Below, piece by piece: positions 48,266 to 58,879 of a DNA stretch of 64,000 nt (position 1 is the stretch's first letter; each line of letters opens with the position of its first letter). Both the position numbers and the translations under genes were made by a program. The DNA is from Meloidogyne chitwoodi. Lineage: Eukaryota > Nematoda > Chromadorea > Rhabditida > Meloidogynidae. Location: assembly GCA_015183035.1 (NCBI GenBank), contig JACZZP010000012.1, positions 1,798,001 through 1,862,000 of the forward strand, read 5' to 3'. Under the pieces are notes generated by a model. That model was given only the letters and a program-made list of their open reading frames with translations, made no database searches and was not told the DNA's origin.

Positions 48266-48875
48266 TCAAAGGGCAAAGAGAATTAAAAAGCCCATAGTCA
48301 AACAGAAAAGTCCCATAGCCTCGGAAAGAGCAAAACCAAGAATTGCATAAGAGAACAATTGCTGCTTCAGAGAAGGATTGCGAGCAAAGCCAATCAACTT
48401 AAAAAAACAAATTAGAAATGTATTCAAGCAAAGGCAAAACTGTGGAAGGTCTGAAAAAGATATTGGTTCACCAAATGTCAAAGGACATTTTCCCATTCTC
48501 CCTACCCAAGGCTGACACCAAAAAATCTGAACGGAGAGGTCCAAAAATTTGGAAGATTTCTCATTTTCGAACCTACTAAGTTCTCTATCCCATAAATTTT
48601 TAAATACCAGCGATCCAAAAACGTTTCCAATTCCAGCACCAGAGCCAGCAACACCAGCAGTAGCCGCTCCTTTAAATTTGAAAAATCTTTGAAACAAAAA
48701 ATAAAGATAAACCTGCTCCAATATATTTAGCAGCACTATCAATATCCTTTCGAATAGCACTAGTATTGAACAAAGCTGTTTGATTATAATTAATCAAAAA
48801 TGATTGAAGTGGAAGACAAGCTTGACGCAAATTAGAAGAACGAGCAATCAAAGCAACTTGACGAGCAGCCAACAT
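48266..48875 (-). CDS. ATP5MC: ATP synthase F0 subunit c (mitochondrial)
   Basis: Subunit c forms the rotor ring of mitochondrial ATP synthase. Exons 48713-48875, 48608-48669 and 48266-48397 give 118 residues. The first 42 or so residues are a basic, Ser-rich mitochondrial presequence ([18 protein letters not shown]). The mature part follows: [74 protein letters not shown]. The proton-carrying glutamate is in [10 protein letters not shown]. The length and the GxGxGxG helix are exactly as expected. The second intron (48398-48607) is unusually balanced in base composition, and reading through it gives a long open frame. Confidence 0.95.
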
Positions 48876-49213
48876 TTTTTGAATTTTTTAAAGATTTGTT
48901 AAAAGTATTTGAAATCTAAATTAAATAATTATGTATTAAAACATTAAAAAAAGTTAATAAAAGCAAAATTTTCTTCTAGAAGCGAAGGAACTAAAAAAGA
49001 AAAAATATTTATTGATTTTACATAACGCCAAACATAAATAAAAAAATAATTTTTAAATATTATATTCATCGTTCTCAAAATAGGAATAAAAAATAAAAAT
49101 GTGAAATAATTTAATCAAATAAATTTTTATTGAAAAAAACAATTGAAAAATTAAAAAAAATTCTTTATTTTTAGTCTAAATAAGTGAATTTACAAAATTA
49201 TGAATTTAATTAA
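48876..49213. other. Intergenic, nothing seen
   Basis: About 340 bp between the ATP synthase c start and the MPI stop, both on the minus strand. AT-rich, presumably the promoter of one gene and the 3' UTR of the other. Confidence 0.45.
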
Positions 49214-50964
49214 TTAAATACCTTCATAAAATGGTGTAAATGCTCTAAAAGTTAAAAAATCTTTACTTTTTTCTTCAATTTTTGCTTCAAAAAGTTGTGG
49301 AATAAATAATACATCACCCTCTTCTATTTCTTCTTTTTTATCATTTTGTGATATTAAAATAGCTTTTCCTTTGATAATTATCATTACTGAGGCAGCAGGA
49401 ATTGAAAGAAGTATATCAACATTTTTCTTAAATATAAATATTGATTTTTTTAATAGAAAATTTTTAATTTTTAAAAAATGTTAAAAAAAATTAATTCCGA
49501 AATTAATTTTTAAAATTCCTTACTCATGTGATACCCTTAATTAATTTTAAATTAAAAAAACTTTGTTTATTACATCCAATTTATGAACAGCAAATTCTTC
49601 AACAGGTGGTGCATATTCAACAATTCCATTAGAAAACTTTTTCGGCACAAAAATTGGAGGATCACTCATTTTATAAGTCAAATTCTCACAAAGTGTTTTG
49701 ATATCTTTAAATTTTGGAGTAAGTCCAGCACGGATTGTATTATCAGAAAGGGCCATACATTCAACACAATCTGACAGAGAAATTTAGAAAAAAATAAAAA
49801 TAAAAAAACCTCCAGATAAATAAGCATGTGGTTCATTTGGTCCTAAGAACGTTGCTTCTCCCGGTTTTAAAATAAAATAATTTAAAAATAAAGGAGCAAT
49901 AATTCCAATATCATCAGGGAATTGATCGTTTAAACGCATTATTAAATCTTCAATATCTGTCTTTTCTTCCTCTATAATTAAAAAAAATTAAAATTAATTT
50001 AATTGTTTTAAAAGTCCGTAAATTTTGTCAGCAAATATTTTTGTCTTAATTAAAAAAATAAATTCTGGTTTTTTATTTAAATTAAAAATTCTGATTTTAA
50101 ACTATGAAAACCAGAATTTTTAAAAAAGAAATAAAAATATTCTGGTTTATAAGGAAACCAGAATATTGAAAAAATCAAAATTTCTGATTTTTAAATTCTA
50201 CTACTATAATAATTTAAAATAAAAACAAACTTAGAAAAATCCGAGAAAGTATTTTATTTAGCAAATCTTTAAACTCATTTTCAGAACAAGTCCAAATTTT
50301 TGTAAAAATAATTTTTAAAGCATTTTTGCATTTTTCTTCACCATTATCCATTGAAAATTGACAAAGTTGCTCTTCCCCAATTATTTCAATAATTTCTTTA
50401 TTTAATTTTAAATTTAAAAGAATTTCTTCTGGTTTTTTAAATCCACATAATAATTCAAAATTTGTTATTGCAATAGCCATTTCTGGTTTATGATTGTCAT
50501 CTGGATAGTTTTTTGGGTCTTTTGAATGTAAAAGTATTGCTTGTTCCTGCAAGATAATTAAATAGAAATTTCTGAAAATCAGAATTTCCGATTTTATTGA
50601 TTTTTTTAACAAAAAAACTAACCTTAGTTGGATGTGACTGCACAGATAAAGAATTTCCAACAGAGAGTACCTTGAAAAGAAAATTAAGACCTTTCTTTTC
50701 ATTTTGTCCAAGAACATTTGGATTTTTTTCAAAATATTCTTCTAAACTAATTTGTTCATTTTTAATTTTAGAAGGTCCATTTTTGTGTGTACCCATCCAT
50801 AACTAAAAAAACAAAAATTTAATTTTTTTAAACTTTTATAAAAAATTAACCTCAGCATAAGATTCATCTTCTTCTAATACTTGTTTACTTAATTGAGCAA
50901 CAATACCAGTAATACCTTTCTTTCCCCATTTGTAATTTTGGATTTTACATTGAAGTCTTTTCAT
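49214..50964 (-). CDS. MPI: Mannose-6-phosphate isomerase
   Basis: A zinc enzyme interconverting fructose-6-phosphate and mannose-6-phosphate, the entry to GDP-mannose and N-glycan precursors. Exons: 50851-50964, 50623-50802, 50231-50546, 49810-49971, 49574-49770 and 49214-49426; 393 residues with all phases intact. The zinc ligands sit in VQSHPTK (Gln and His), in NHKPEMA (Glu) and in GPNEPHAYLSG (His). The catalytic loop is NTIRAGLTPKFKD. The N-terminus reads QNYKWGKKG and YAELWMGTHKNGPS, and the C-terminal jelly-roll ends FLTFRAFTPFYEGI. It is slightly shorter than the usual ~420 residues, mainly in the helical insert. The intron 49972-50230 contains TCAGAATT-type repeats. Confidence 0.94.
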
Positions 50965-51135
50965 TTAGTATAAATAAATAATAAAAATTTATCTGAAAAA
51001 AAGAATATTAAAAATACATTTACATAAATTTTTAAAAATAATATAATAAGTAAAAGAATAGATAGTAATAAATTACGTGGCTTAAATTTTAAATATATTT
51101 GTTTTGATGAAACGTGGAATTAAAAAAAATATATA
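50965..51135. other. MPI 5' flank
   Basis: A short AT-rich stretch between the MPI start and the TA-flanked TIR element, likely carrying the MPI promoter. Confidence 0.4.
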
Positions 51136-52019
51136 CACTATGCGTCAAAAAGGTTCGGCCACTTTTTATTTAAGGCTGTTGGAAAAAGGGAAAAATCTGA
51201 AAAAATTCTGGTATACTTCTCTATTGATATGAGGAAGAATACCGAAAAAATATTGTTCCAATACTTTCCAGAGACGAGATATGGAAAGTCCGAAATCAAC
51301 TGAAAACCGGATTTTTAATTCAAAAAATATTTTCGACTTCTTAAAGTGAACTCTAAAAAATTTTATATATTGGTCAAGAAGTCCATAAAATTTGCTACAA
51401 GATGCACTTGGTCTCATTTCTCAAAAAAATTTCTTCGCCGAAACGCCAGCCCTTGAATATAGGTGTTGTTAATATTACCTCTTTTCAGGGTATTTTTTGG
51501 CATTTTTTGAGTTAGTCTAATTCAAGGACTGGCGTCTCGGCGGAGAAATTTTTTTGAGAAATAAGACCAAGTGCATCTTGTAGCAAATTTTATGGGCTTT
51601 CTGTCGCACTAATTGCAATTTTTCAAAACTCACCCTAAGGGGAAGAAAATATTTTTTTAAGTGTAAAACCTGTTTTCCGTTGATTTTGGACTTTCTATAT
51701 CTCGTCTCTGGAAAGAGTTGGAACAATAATTTTTTCGGTATTCTTCTTCATATCGATAGGACGTTCACCAAAATTTTTTCAGATCTTTCCCTTTTTCCAA
51801 AAGCCGTAAATAAAAAGTGGCCAAATCTTTTTGAAGCATCTATTTTTTACATTTTTTTGTCATAAAACTTTTTCTTCAATAATTAATGAAGAGATTTTTT
51901 TCCATTAAATTTGTCTAGTGTTTCTACACATTTTACCTTTTAACACCAAAAATTTATGATGAAATTTAAAAAAGATAATCACAAAAAACAGGGTGGCCGA
52001 ACCTTTTTGACGCAGAGTG
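51136..52019. mobile_element. Tc1/mariner-ended foldback element, 884 bp
   Basis: Terminal inverted repeats of 27 bp with one mismatch (CACTATGCGTCAAAAAGG then TTCGGCCAC on the left; the complement on the right) are flanked by TA on both sides. This is the target-site signature of Tc1/mariner transposition. Inside, long subterminal arms (about 51160-51440 and 51520-51820) are also inverted copies of each other with moderate divergence, sharing TATCTCGTCTCTGG on one side and its complement CCAGAGACGAGATATG on the other. Most of the element could therefore fold into one hairpin. Short frames inside are by-products of the arms. No transposase (DD34D) is seen, so it would need one in trans. Confidence 0.88.
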
Positions 52020-52099
52020 TATATATAACAGTGGATAGCGAAGAAAATATTTAAAAAAATTATAAATTAAAAATCAGAATAAAAACAGAACAAATATAT

Positions 52100-52800
52100 G
52101 ACATCATCCCGCGACCATAAGAAAATAAAAATGTTAAATTATTTAAATTAAAAATCAGAAGAAAATTAAAATAAATATATGACATCACCGCCCGAGGGGA
52201 AGAAAAATAAAAATAAATCGAAAAATGTTAAATTATTAAAATAAAAAATCAGAAGAAAATTAAAAGAAATATAGCATCTCAAGGCCCGAGGGGAAGAAAA
52301 ATGAAAATAAATCTAAAAATGAGAAAATATTTTAATAAAAAATCAGAATAAAATTAAAAGAAATATAGCATCTCAAGGCCCGAGGGGAAGAAAAATGAAA
52401 ATAAATCTAAAAATGTTAAATTATTTAAATTAAAAATCAGAAGAAAATTAAAATAAATATATGACATCACCGCCCGAGGGGAAGAAAAATAAAAATAAAT
52501 CGAAAAATGTTAAATTATTAAAATAAAAAATCAGAAGAAAATTAAAAGAAATATAGCATCTCAAGGCCCGAGGGGAAGAAAAATGAAAATAAATCTAAAA
52601 AGGCCCGAGGGGAAGAAAAATGAAAATAAATCTAAAAATGTTAAATTATTTAAATTAAAAATCAGAATAAAATTAAAAGAAATATAGCATCACGGCCGTA
52701 GCAGAAGAGAATACTAAAAACAGAAAATGATAAAATATTAAAATTAAAAATCAGAAGAAAATTAAATCAAATACAAAAACTCACGGCCGTAGCAGAAGAG
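52100..52800. repeat. 94-bp tandem repeat array
   Basis: CCCGAGGGGAAGAAAAAT recurs at 52191, 52285, 52379, 52473 and 52567, a spacing of exactly 94 bp, and again at 52604 after a 37-bp jump (an internal deletion of most of a unit). Two unit types alternate irregularly: one with GACATCACCG, the other with GCATCTCAAGG before the core. Diverged end units (CACGGCCGTAGCAGAAGAGA) follow at about 52694 and 52785, and a diverged first unit at about 52105. The AT half of each unit contains AAAATCAGAAGAAAATTAAA. Confidence 0.88.
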
Positions 52801-52831
52801 AATGTGGTATATAACATTTTAAACTTACTGG

Positions 52832-53545
52832 CAACGTTCACGTGGATGCCAAAGAGGTCAATTTGGCTCCTCAAACCGATGTTTTGGCTTGTCGCATCTC
52901 GGACATTGTCTTGCCGGTTTGACGAATTTCAGAATGTTTAGATTAATCCCGTTGACAATTGACCTTAAAAAACGATAAAATATATATTTACTACAATCTT
53001 TATTACAAATCTAACCGTCCATTGATCCTTGGACATCCTTCAGACTTTTTTGCGTTGACTGTACTACGCATGTCCTAGCAAACCATTTATTACGTGAAGG
53101 CTGCTCCCCTTGAATATTTGACCCTCGGTTGAAAGCGACAGAAGATGTTGGTGGCATAGCATTGCTGGCGTTTTACTTCTTTTGACAAGAGTCCGTTTAA
53201 CAGCCATTGCATAATTATTCATCCTTAAACTTCCATTTGTAGATTGTGAGGCAGATTTGTGATTCGAAGTTGAGCCTGTTGGGAAGATGGCAAAAAATTG
53301 ACAGCAACATGAGAAGCAGCTTTTGAAGGCTATTCTTGAGCTTTTGCGAACGGAATATCCTTTAATTTTCTGTGGTTATTAAAATTTCTAGTAATTTCCA
53401 ACTAGAAAAGACATATATTTATCTCTAAAATCCTTTCATTGAAATAACCAATGCACGAATTACTTCGCTCATTCCTTCTTCAGGTTTATTCATGATGCTT
53501 AAACTCATCACACTTAAAGATTAACTTAAAATAATTAACTTGAAT
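52832..53545 (-). pseudogene. Decayed coding segment with zinc-knuckle-like motif
   Basis: This stretch is clearly less AT-rich than its surroundings and reads as broken coding sequence on the minus strand. Pieces include MNKPEEGMSEVIRALVIS near 53500, NFNNHRKLKDIPFAKAQE near 53360, a Ser/Asn/Gln-rich part near 53150-53330, and KFVKPARQCPRCDKPKH then RFEEPN near 52900. The last has the spacing C-x2-C-x4-H. The next expected cysteine is a TGA stop (52858-52860), followed in the same frame by PLWHPRERC. Several frame changes and stops interrupt the rest. It could be a dead retroelement gag or transposon accessory gene, or a degraded host gene; no family is assignable. Confidence 0.4.
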
Positions 53546-53982
53546 AGAAGCTAAATAATTAAATGTTTTAACCTTCCATCAAAGGGAGAGCAAACAAGTA
53601 TTGAGGCTTGTCACTAGCAAGTGAGGGTACATTGAATTGAAACAAACAATGCAAGCCAAATCCTTAAATTCAAATTGAGGTTAGGAAGCTCATTAATGCA
53701 CTCAGTCAGTGGCAGAATGTATTAAAACATACATGGTGATAATTCAAAACGGGAGGTTCACTTCCAAAAAAGTGAACTCCCACCCTGTGCCAACGGTAAG
53801 GGCCTCAATTCGTTTATCTAAACTCAAAAGATGACAAAAGTAGTCTAAATGGATGACTCTACCACATCAAGATATAGCAAAAAATATTTTTTAATGAGAT
53901 AGTCTTAAAAAAAGATAAAACAAAATATTTCAACTATAAAATCAACTTTATTTTCGATTTAACAAAAAATTTTAACAAATGT
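53546..53982. other. Intergenic with a small hairpin
   Basis: No gene is supported. GGGAGGTTCACTTCC at about 53752 and GTGAACTCCCACCC at about 53781 form an inverted pair with a short A-rich loop. The sequence remains less AT-rich than usual and probably belongs to the same repeat/decay island. Confidence 0.45.
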
Positions 53983-54448
53983 TTACGACGGTGGACTGCA
54001 TCCTTCAGCTCTGAGGTCCTTTTCTTCGCTGTCCTCAGCATTCACTTCAACTGATGATTTATAGAAGATATGGTCTTTATTAAAGTTGGTTACATAGTTG
54101 TCGCCCTTTGCTTCGATAAACTCGATGTCAAGATGTCCATATCCAGATGGACCATTCTGAAAATAAATGAAGCATAGAAAACATTTTAGTTTTTCAAATT
54201 ACCAAACGATTCACTTGTATTTTCGCAGTCGCTTTAGGTTCAACTGAGCCAATTGCGCCTGCCGAAAAAAGACAATAAGACTTTGCACTTGCCGTAAGTT
54301 TGTAACCAATTTTAGTCTACAAAAATTGGTAAATAAAAAAAAAAATTAACAAAACCTTAGAATTGTTGAAGACTGAGATAAAAGCATTTCCCCCTTTTGG
54401 ATTCACACGGATCTCGCGCGTAACATTAATCGTCTTAGTGCCACTCAT
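53983..54448 (-). CDS. MSP-domain protein (sperm-type)
   Basis: Exons 54356-54448, 54203-54316 and 53983-54156 give 126 residues with intact phases. The MSP (immunoglobulin-like) fold is visible from MSGTKTINVTREIRVNPKGG through GNAFISVFNNSKTKIGYKL, TASAKSYCLFSAGAIGSVEP, KATAKIQVNRL and GYGHLDIEFIEAKGDNYV. A polar C-terminal extension of about 25 residues follows. MSP-domain proteins drive sperm motility and signalling in nematodes and have no signal peptide; none is seen here. Divergence from canonical MSP suggests the sperm-specific (SSP-like) subgroup. It starts only about 165 bp from the Argonaute stop, on the same strand. Confidence 0.88.
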
Positions 54449-54611
54449 TTTAATTCGAACTGGAGAACAACTGGGAAATATCATTAGCAAAAAATTTGAA
54501 AATATTAAGTACGATCATAACATACATTTCAAGTATTAAAAATCTGATCTTTAACATACATAAGCGAACATGAGAGAAAAACTCAAAAATAAATAAAAAT
54601 ACCAAAACAAA

Positions 54612-57600
54612 TTAAGCGGTAAATCGGGTACAGGAAAGAATACTGTCCTTATAACAAATCAAATCTGTCAGTTGTTTCATCAGAACCAATCCAGATCGCT
54701 GACGTGGAATTACATCGGGGAAGAAACGTCTTAATTTTTTAAACGTTATTAATAAATTATTAGAATAAAATTACTTCATTGCCATAAAATTATTCCTTCC
54801 ACGCTTTGCCAATTCATCAGCTTGGTAAATCGGTTCAGGAAGAGAAATAGCCGAGTTGACAATTTGATGTGAGTAGCATAGTCCGTTCAGAAAACCTTGA
54901 AGTTCGTCTTGGGTCATACCAATTTCATCAATCAGCACACAATATTCAACTGGTTTACCGGTTCCCTAAAAGTTAAAATTATTCTTTTGTAATTAAACAA
55001 AAAATATTTACTTTAATGGGGAAATGCGACTGCATGAAAAACTCCGGCAAGTCAGGACGCACAATCTTCTCATTGATGACGGAGCCCGGAGTTAGATTCA
55101 CAATTTGATCATCGTTGACCATAAAGAACTTTTTAAAATGTCGTTTGGTGCCTACGACAAACATAAACTTTGGCTTATAATCCTCATTGTAATGCAAGCA
55201 TCCAATTTTAAATGCCTCCATTTCTTCATCGACAGCCTTGATTTGATAAAAAAGATAATATTACAGAATCAAAAACAAACCATTTTGTATTGTCCCTCAG
55301 AGATACCATCACGAAGAACCATAATATATTTAGGTTTAGCATGTTCAGGGCGACTTTTCTCCAATGTTGTCAGAATCCATGTTACACGTTCTGCCAATTG
55401 ACCAATATCAACGGATTCTCTACGAGACTCTTGGTAGAAATAATCCCCAACAAAATTATGCGGATTCTTAGCCATGTTTGCACAAATCTAAAAATATAAT
55501 TAAAAAAAAGTTCTTTAAAAAACATACTCCAATAACTGAAGGATCAAATGATTCGCAAGTTAATCCTTTAACTTGCATCATCCGTCTCTCCTGGTGAGTA
55601 GCAGCTGGAGGGTGGGAGACGTCATAGCCAACCACAAGTATTTTTCCTTTATCAAATGCAAAGCGTTCAGCAGATCGTTCAAATATTGGAACATAATTAA
55701 GTCCAAAGTTCTTGCAATTGACTTTGTGAATAATGTTTTCCAGAGTTTGAGCCTTGCCGTGTGTAACAACGTCTTTTGCACGTTCCAATGTAATATGCTG
55801 GGTTACAACCTTGTAATAGGCTTCATAGTATTTCAACAATCCGTGAGTGTCTTCGGTTTTATTGTCAACAAGCCTGGAAGGGAAAAATGTTTAAAAATTA
55901 AAAACAAAACACCAACATTATAAATTCAATATTGCGGTTGACACATCGTTCAAACATATCAGGCCATCCTCGACTGTTTGGTGAAAAAGGCATAATGGGA
56001 GGTCTATTCGATAGTATCATTCCCTTCTTTCGTGCAGCAGCAACCAAAGTGTCCACAAATTTAGAAACCAAATTCTGGCTACGAGAATCACAAAGAACAA
56101 TCCAATTGCATATTTCGTGAGTTTCAAAGTATTGATGTTGACCACTGGCCTTACGCCAATCAGCCTATAAAAATAACGAATTTATTAAAAGTATAGTAAA
56201 TAAAAATAAATTGCCTGATCCGCAGTTGGTGTTACAATTTGATTGTTCGCATAACGAATTCGAGGACTTGAACGTACACCAATCACAATTTTATTCGAGT
56301 CAATTGCCACTGAAATACCAAAAGCACGGAGAACAGCATTAGTTTGGTCAAAGACACCCATTTCATTAGCATGACGCATAATTTTATCAAAACGCTCTTG
56401 TGGAAGAATAGAATTAGCCTAAAATAAAACCTATTTAGAAAACTAGAAATGAAACAAACCAGCAAAAGTTTGGCCGATAAATTTTTGTCTAACTTTTCCA
56501 TTGGCAAGCGCTGATCTTCCATTATTATCAATTGCTCAACCGGAAACAATTCAATAGAACGTCCTTTTGGAACAGGAGTATTTGATTGAACAGCAGGAAA
56601 ATTAGGGAATTCCAAAGTGATCCCATAACGACGTTGAAAATAAATAGGCATTGGAAGCTTCTTTCCCTGATAACTACAACTAAAAATTGAAAATTTTTAA
56701 AAGTGAATAAAAGAAAGTCATTTACATTATTTCAGTCATAGGTTTGTCCGTGAAGCGTCCAATAGAAAAAGTACGATGACGAGCATATGCCACCTCCACA
56801 CGAACATCACCTAGAATTGCACGGATTCGAGGCCAATCATTCATTTGTGGTTGACGTCCATTTGTTATAGCCATAATTGTTGCAATCAAATCTTGAGATT
56901 CATAAAATGGTGAAACTTTGGCTAAAAGATTAAAGTTAAAATAAAAAACATTTATTAGTAAACAAACTATCAAGGACAAGAGCTGGTGAAGGATCTCCAT
57001 AGTTATGAACGATTCGTACCCCCTTGGCGATTCCAGAACGCATAACAATTCCATTCCCAACAGACACCTGATTCTCAGGTGTAATTTCATAAAGTTTGCC
57101 AACACCAACGGGAGCATATTGATTACTGGAAATATTTTTATATAATCTATCTAAACAATATAAACATACTTATTAATAGAAAACTGCGTAAGAGCCATTT
57201 CAAGAAAAGTGCGAAGAGTCCTATCCTCATCAAATATAGCCTTACGCGTCTTGTATTGTTCCAAGTCAGAGAGATCGAACACTGGCACTTGCTGATTTGG
57301 CGTAACAGACACAGAAAAGTCGCTAGTGCCCATATAAGTCCGAACATAGTCGTTGACTTCATCGTTGTAAATCATAATTTTTGGCTAAAAAACAACTTTA
57401 AATAGGTAATAAAAAGTAAACCTCATCAATGTTAATTGGTGCCGAAGTATACATCAGGCTTTTGCAATTATAGACAATTTCACTTCCAGCAGCCATACCA
57501 AAGGCTCGAGTCTTTCCATAAGCCACAGTCAACAATTCGTAGCAAATGTTACGATGAAGAGCGCGTTGTCCACTTAAGAAAAACAAATTTGAATTGTACA

Positions 57601-57954
57601 AAACTTAATACCAAATTTCGCAATCAAGGGAGAATTAAACCCAATTATTGAGAGACCAAAATGATTACAAGAAAAATAAAAAAAGCACTTACTCATCAGC
57701 TCCCTTGGACAAATTTTTCTGTTTAGTAATGTTGAGAACATCAACGTCATAACGATAAGCTTTCTTGTCCTTCTCAACGTTGATTAAAAACATTGAACAC
57801 AATCCATGTTGATCCTTGATTCTAAAGTCCTTTGCCGGTTCAGCAATTGCCTTCTTAAAAAGAAAATAATTTATCAAAGATTGTTACATGTTTATATTAC
57901 AAGTTTGCGCTTCTTACGCTTCTCTTTCTTATCAGCAGTAGTGGTTGTAGACAT
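54612..57954 (-). CDS. Argonaute, nematode-type (WAGO/CSR-like)
   Basis: Argonautes use small RNAs to find targets. Exons: 57901-57954, 57693-57853, 57422-57572, 57170-57384, 56968-57125, 56726-56921, 56460-56679, 56215-56418, 55917-56164, 55528-55873, 55281-55487, 55012-55236, 54775-54965 and 54612-54729; 897 residues with all phases intact. The basic N-terminus is ADKKEKRKKRKL. A PAZ-like region (about 300-420) includes PMPIYFQRRYGITLEFPNFP. The MID domain has FSPNSRGWPDMFERC. PIWI shows VVGYDVSHP, RRESVD, MVLRDGISEGQ, GTKRHFKKF, then GTGKPVEYCVLIDEIG. The first two aspartates and the glutamate of the D-E-D-H tetrad are present; where the last His is normally found (PxHY) the sequence has PVEY. 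The intron after 56215 uses a GC donor. Divergence from AGO1/ALG-1 places it with worm-specific Argonautes; the clade needs a tree. Confidence 0.95.
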
Positions 57955-58879
57955 TATATTACTAGAAATGTTGAACAAAATAAATGTAAGGGTAGAAATC
58001 CGAAAATTCTAAAACAAATTTAAATTCAATTAAAAAGTGGATTTCAAAAAGACCGCAGCAAGTAACAAAAGATAGAAATAAAGAATGAAAAATGAGAAGG
58101 AAAGCGAAAATTAATTGCTTAAATAGACACATTCTGGATTTTTTGTCATCCTTTTGGCGTTTTGTTATTATTACGATATGTTGATTTAATTTAAATAAAT
58201 AATAAAAAAATTCCATTCTTAATGAAAAAATTCTATGTTGAAAATTTAAGGATGCCAAAAAAATACTAATATTAGTATTATATAAAAATTACAGGGCTAT
58301 AATTTTGCAAAATTTGACAGAAGTATCCCCTTGAATAATCTGATGTAATATTCCTGCAGTCGACACTAAAACCAAACGGCATCATCGTCCCATTGTTGAG
58401 TGTCTTTAGCACTCAAACAGCTTAATTAAAAAGAACGACTGACTGCCTGCTGTCTTTCATTCTTAACCATTCTATTTTTTAGTGGCTAATGTCCCAACCT
58501 GTCGTGTTGTTAGGATCAAACTAAAAAACAAATTTATTATTTAGTATTTTTTTAATTTTCATCTTCTAAAAAATTCAAATGTCAAAAAAAAAACACAATA
58601 AAAATGTCTTATAAAACAACATTGTTTTAAAAAATTATTAACTTTATTTTGCATTCACATAAAATTGTGGAATAATTAAAAAAAATTTATTATTTAATTT
58701 TTAAAATATTAAAAAATAAAATAATTTAATTAATCTACTTTGCCTTAAGCTATTAATTAAAAAATAAAATATTAAATAAATAAATAATAAAATAACAAAA
58801 GAAAATTATTTTTATTTTTCGTTGATCACAGAATTTTTTAAAAAATCTTTTTTTTATTCAATTTTCCATCATAATTTTT
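57955..58879. other. Intergenic, one small hairpin
   Basis: 0.9 kb between the Argonaute start and the RasGAP stop, both minus, so it should hold the Argonaute promoter. About 58330-58530 is less AT-rich and contains TTGAGTGTCTTTAGCACTCAA at about 58416, a perfect 7-bp hairpin. I cannot identify it as a known RNA. No exon is supported. Confidence 0.45.

Noticed and set aside
50214..50732. 172-codon minus-strand ORF
   Set aside because: It is the real MPI exon 50231-50546 extended through an intron in the wrong frame upstream.
51166..51865. ORFs inside the TA-flanked element that could be a transposase
   Set aside because: They mirror each other across the inverted arms and lack any DDE motif; the element appears non-autonomous.
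57398..57777. Alternative ORFs on both strands over Argonaute exons
   Set aside because: Out-of-frame or antisense shadows; the in-phase exon chain explains the region.
58330..58530. Possible SL RNA or snRNA between Argonaute and RasGAP
   Set aside because: Only a 7-bp hairpin is visible; the SL1 core (GGTTTAATTACCCAAG) and an Sm site are absent.
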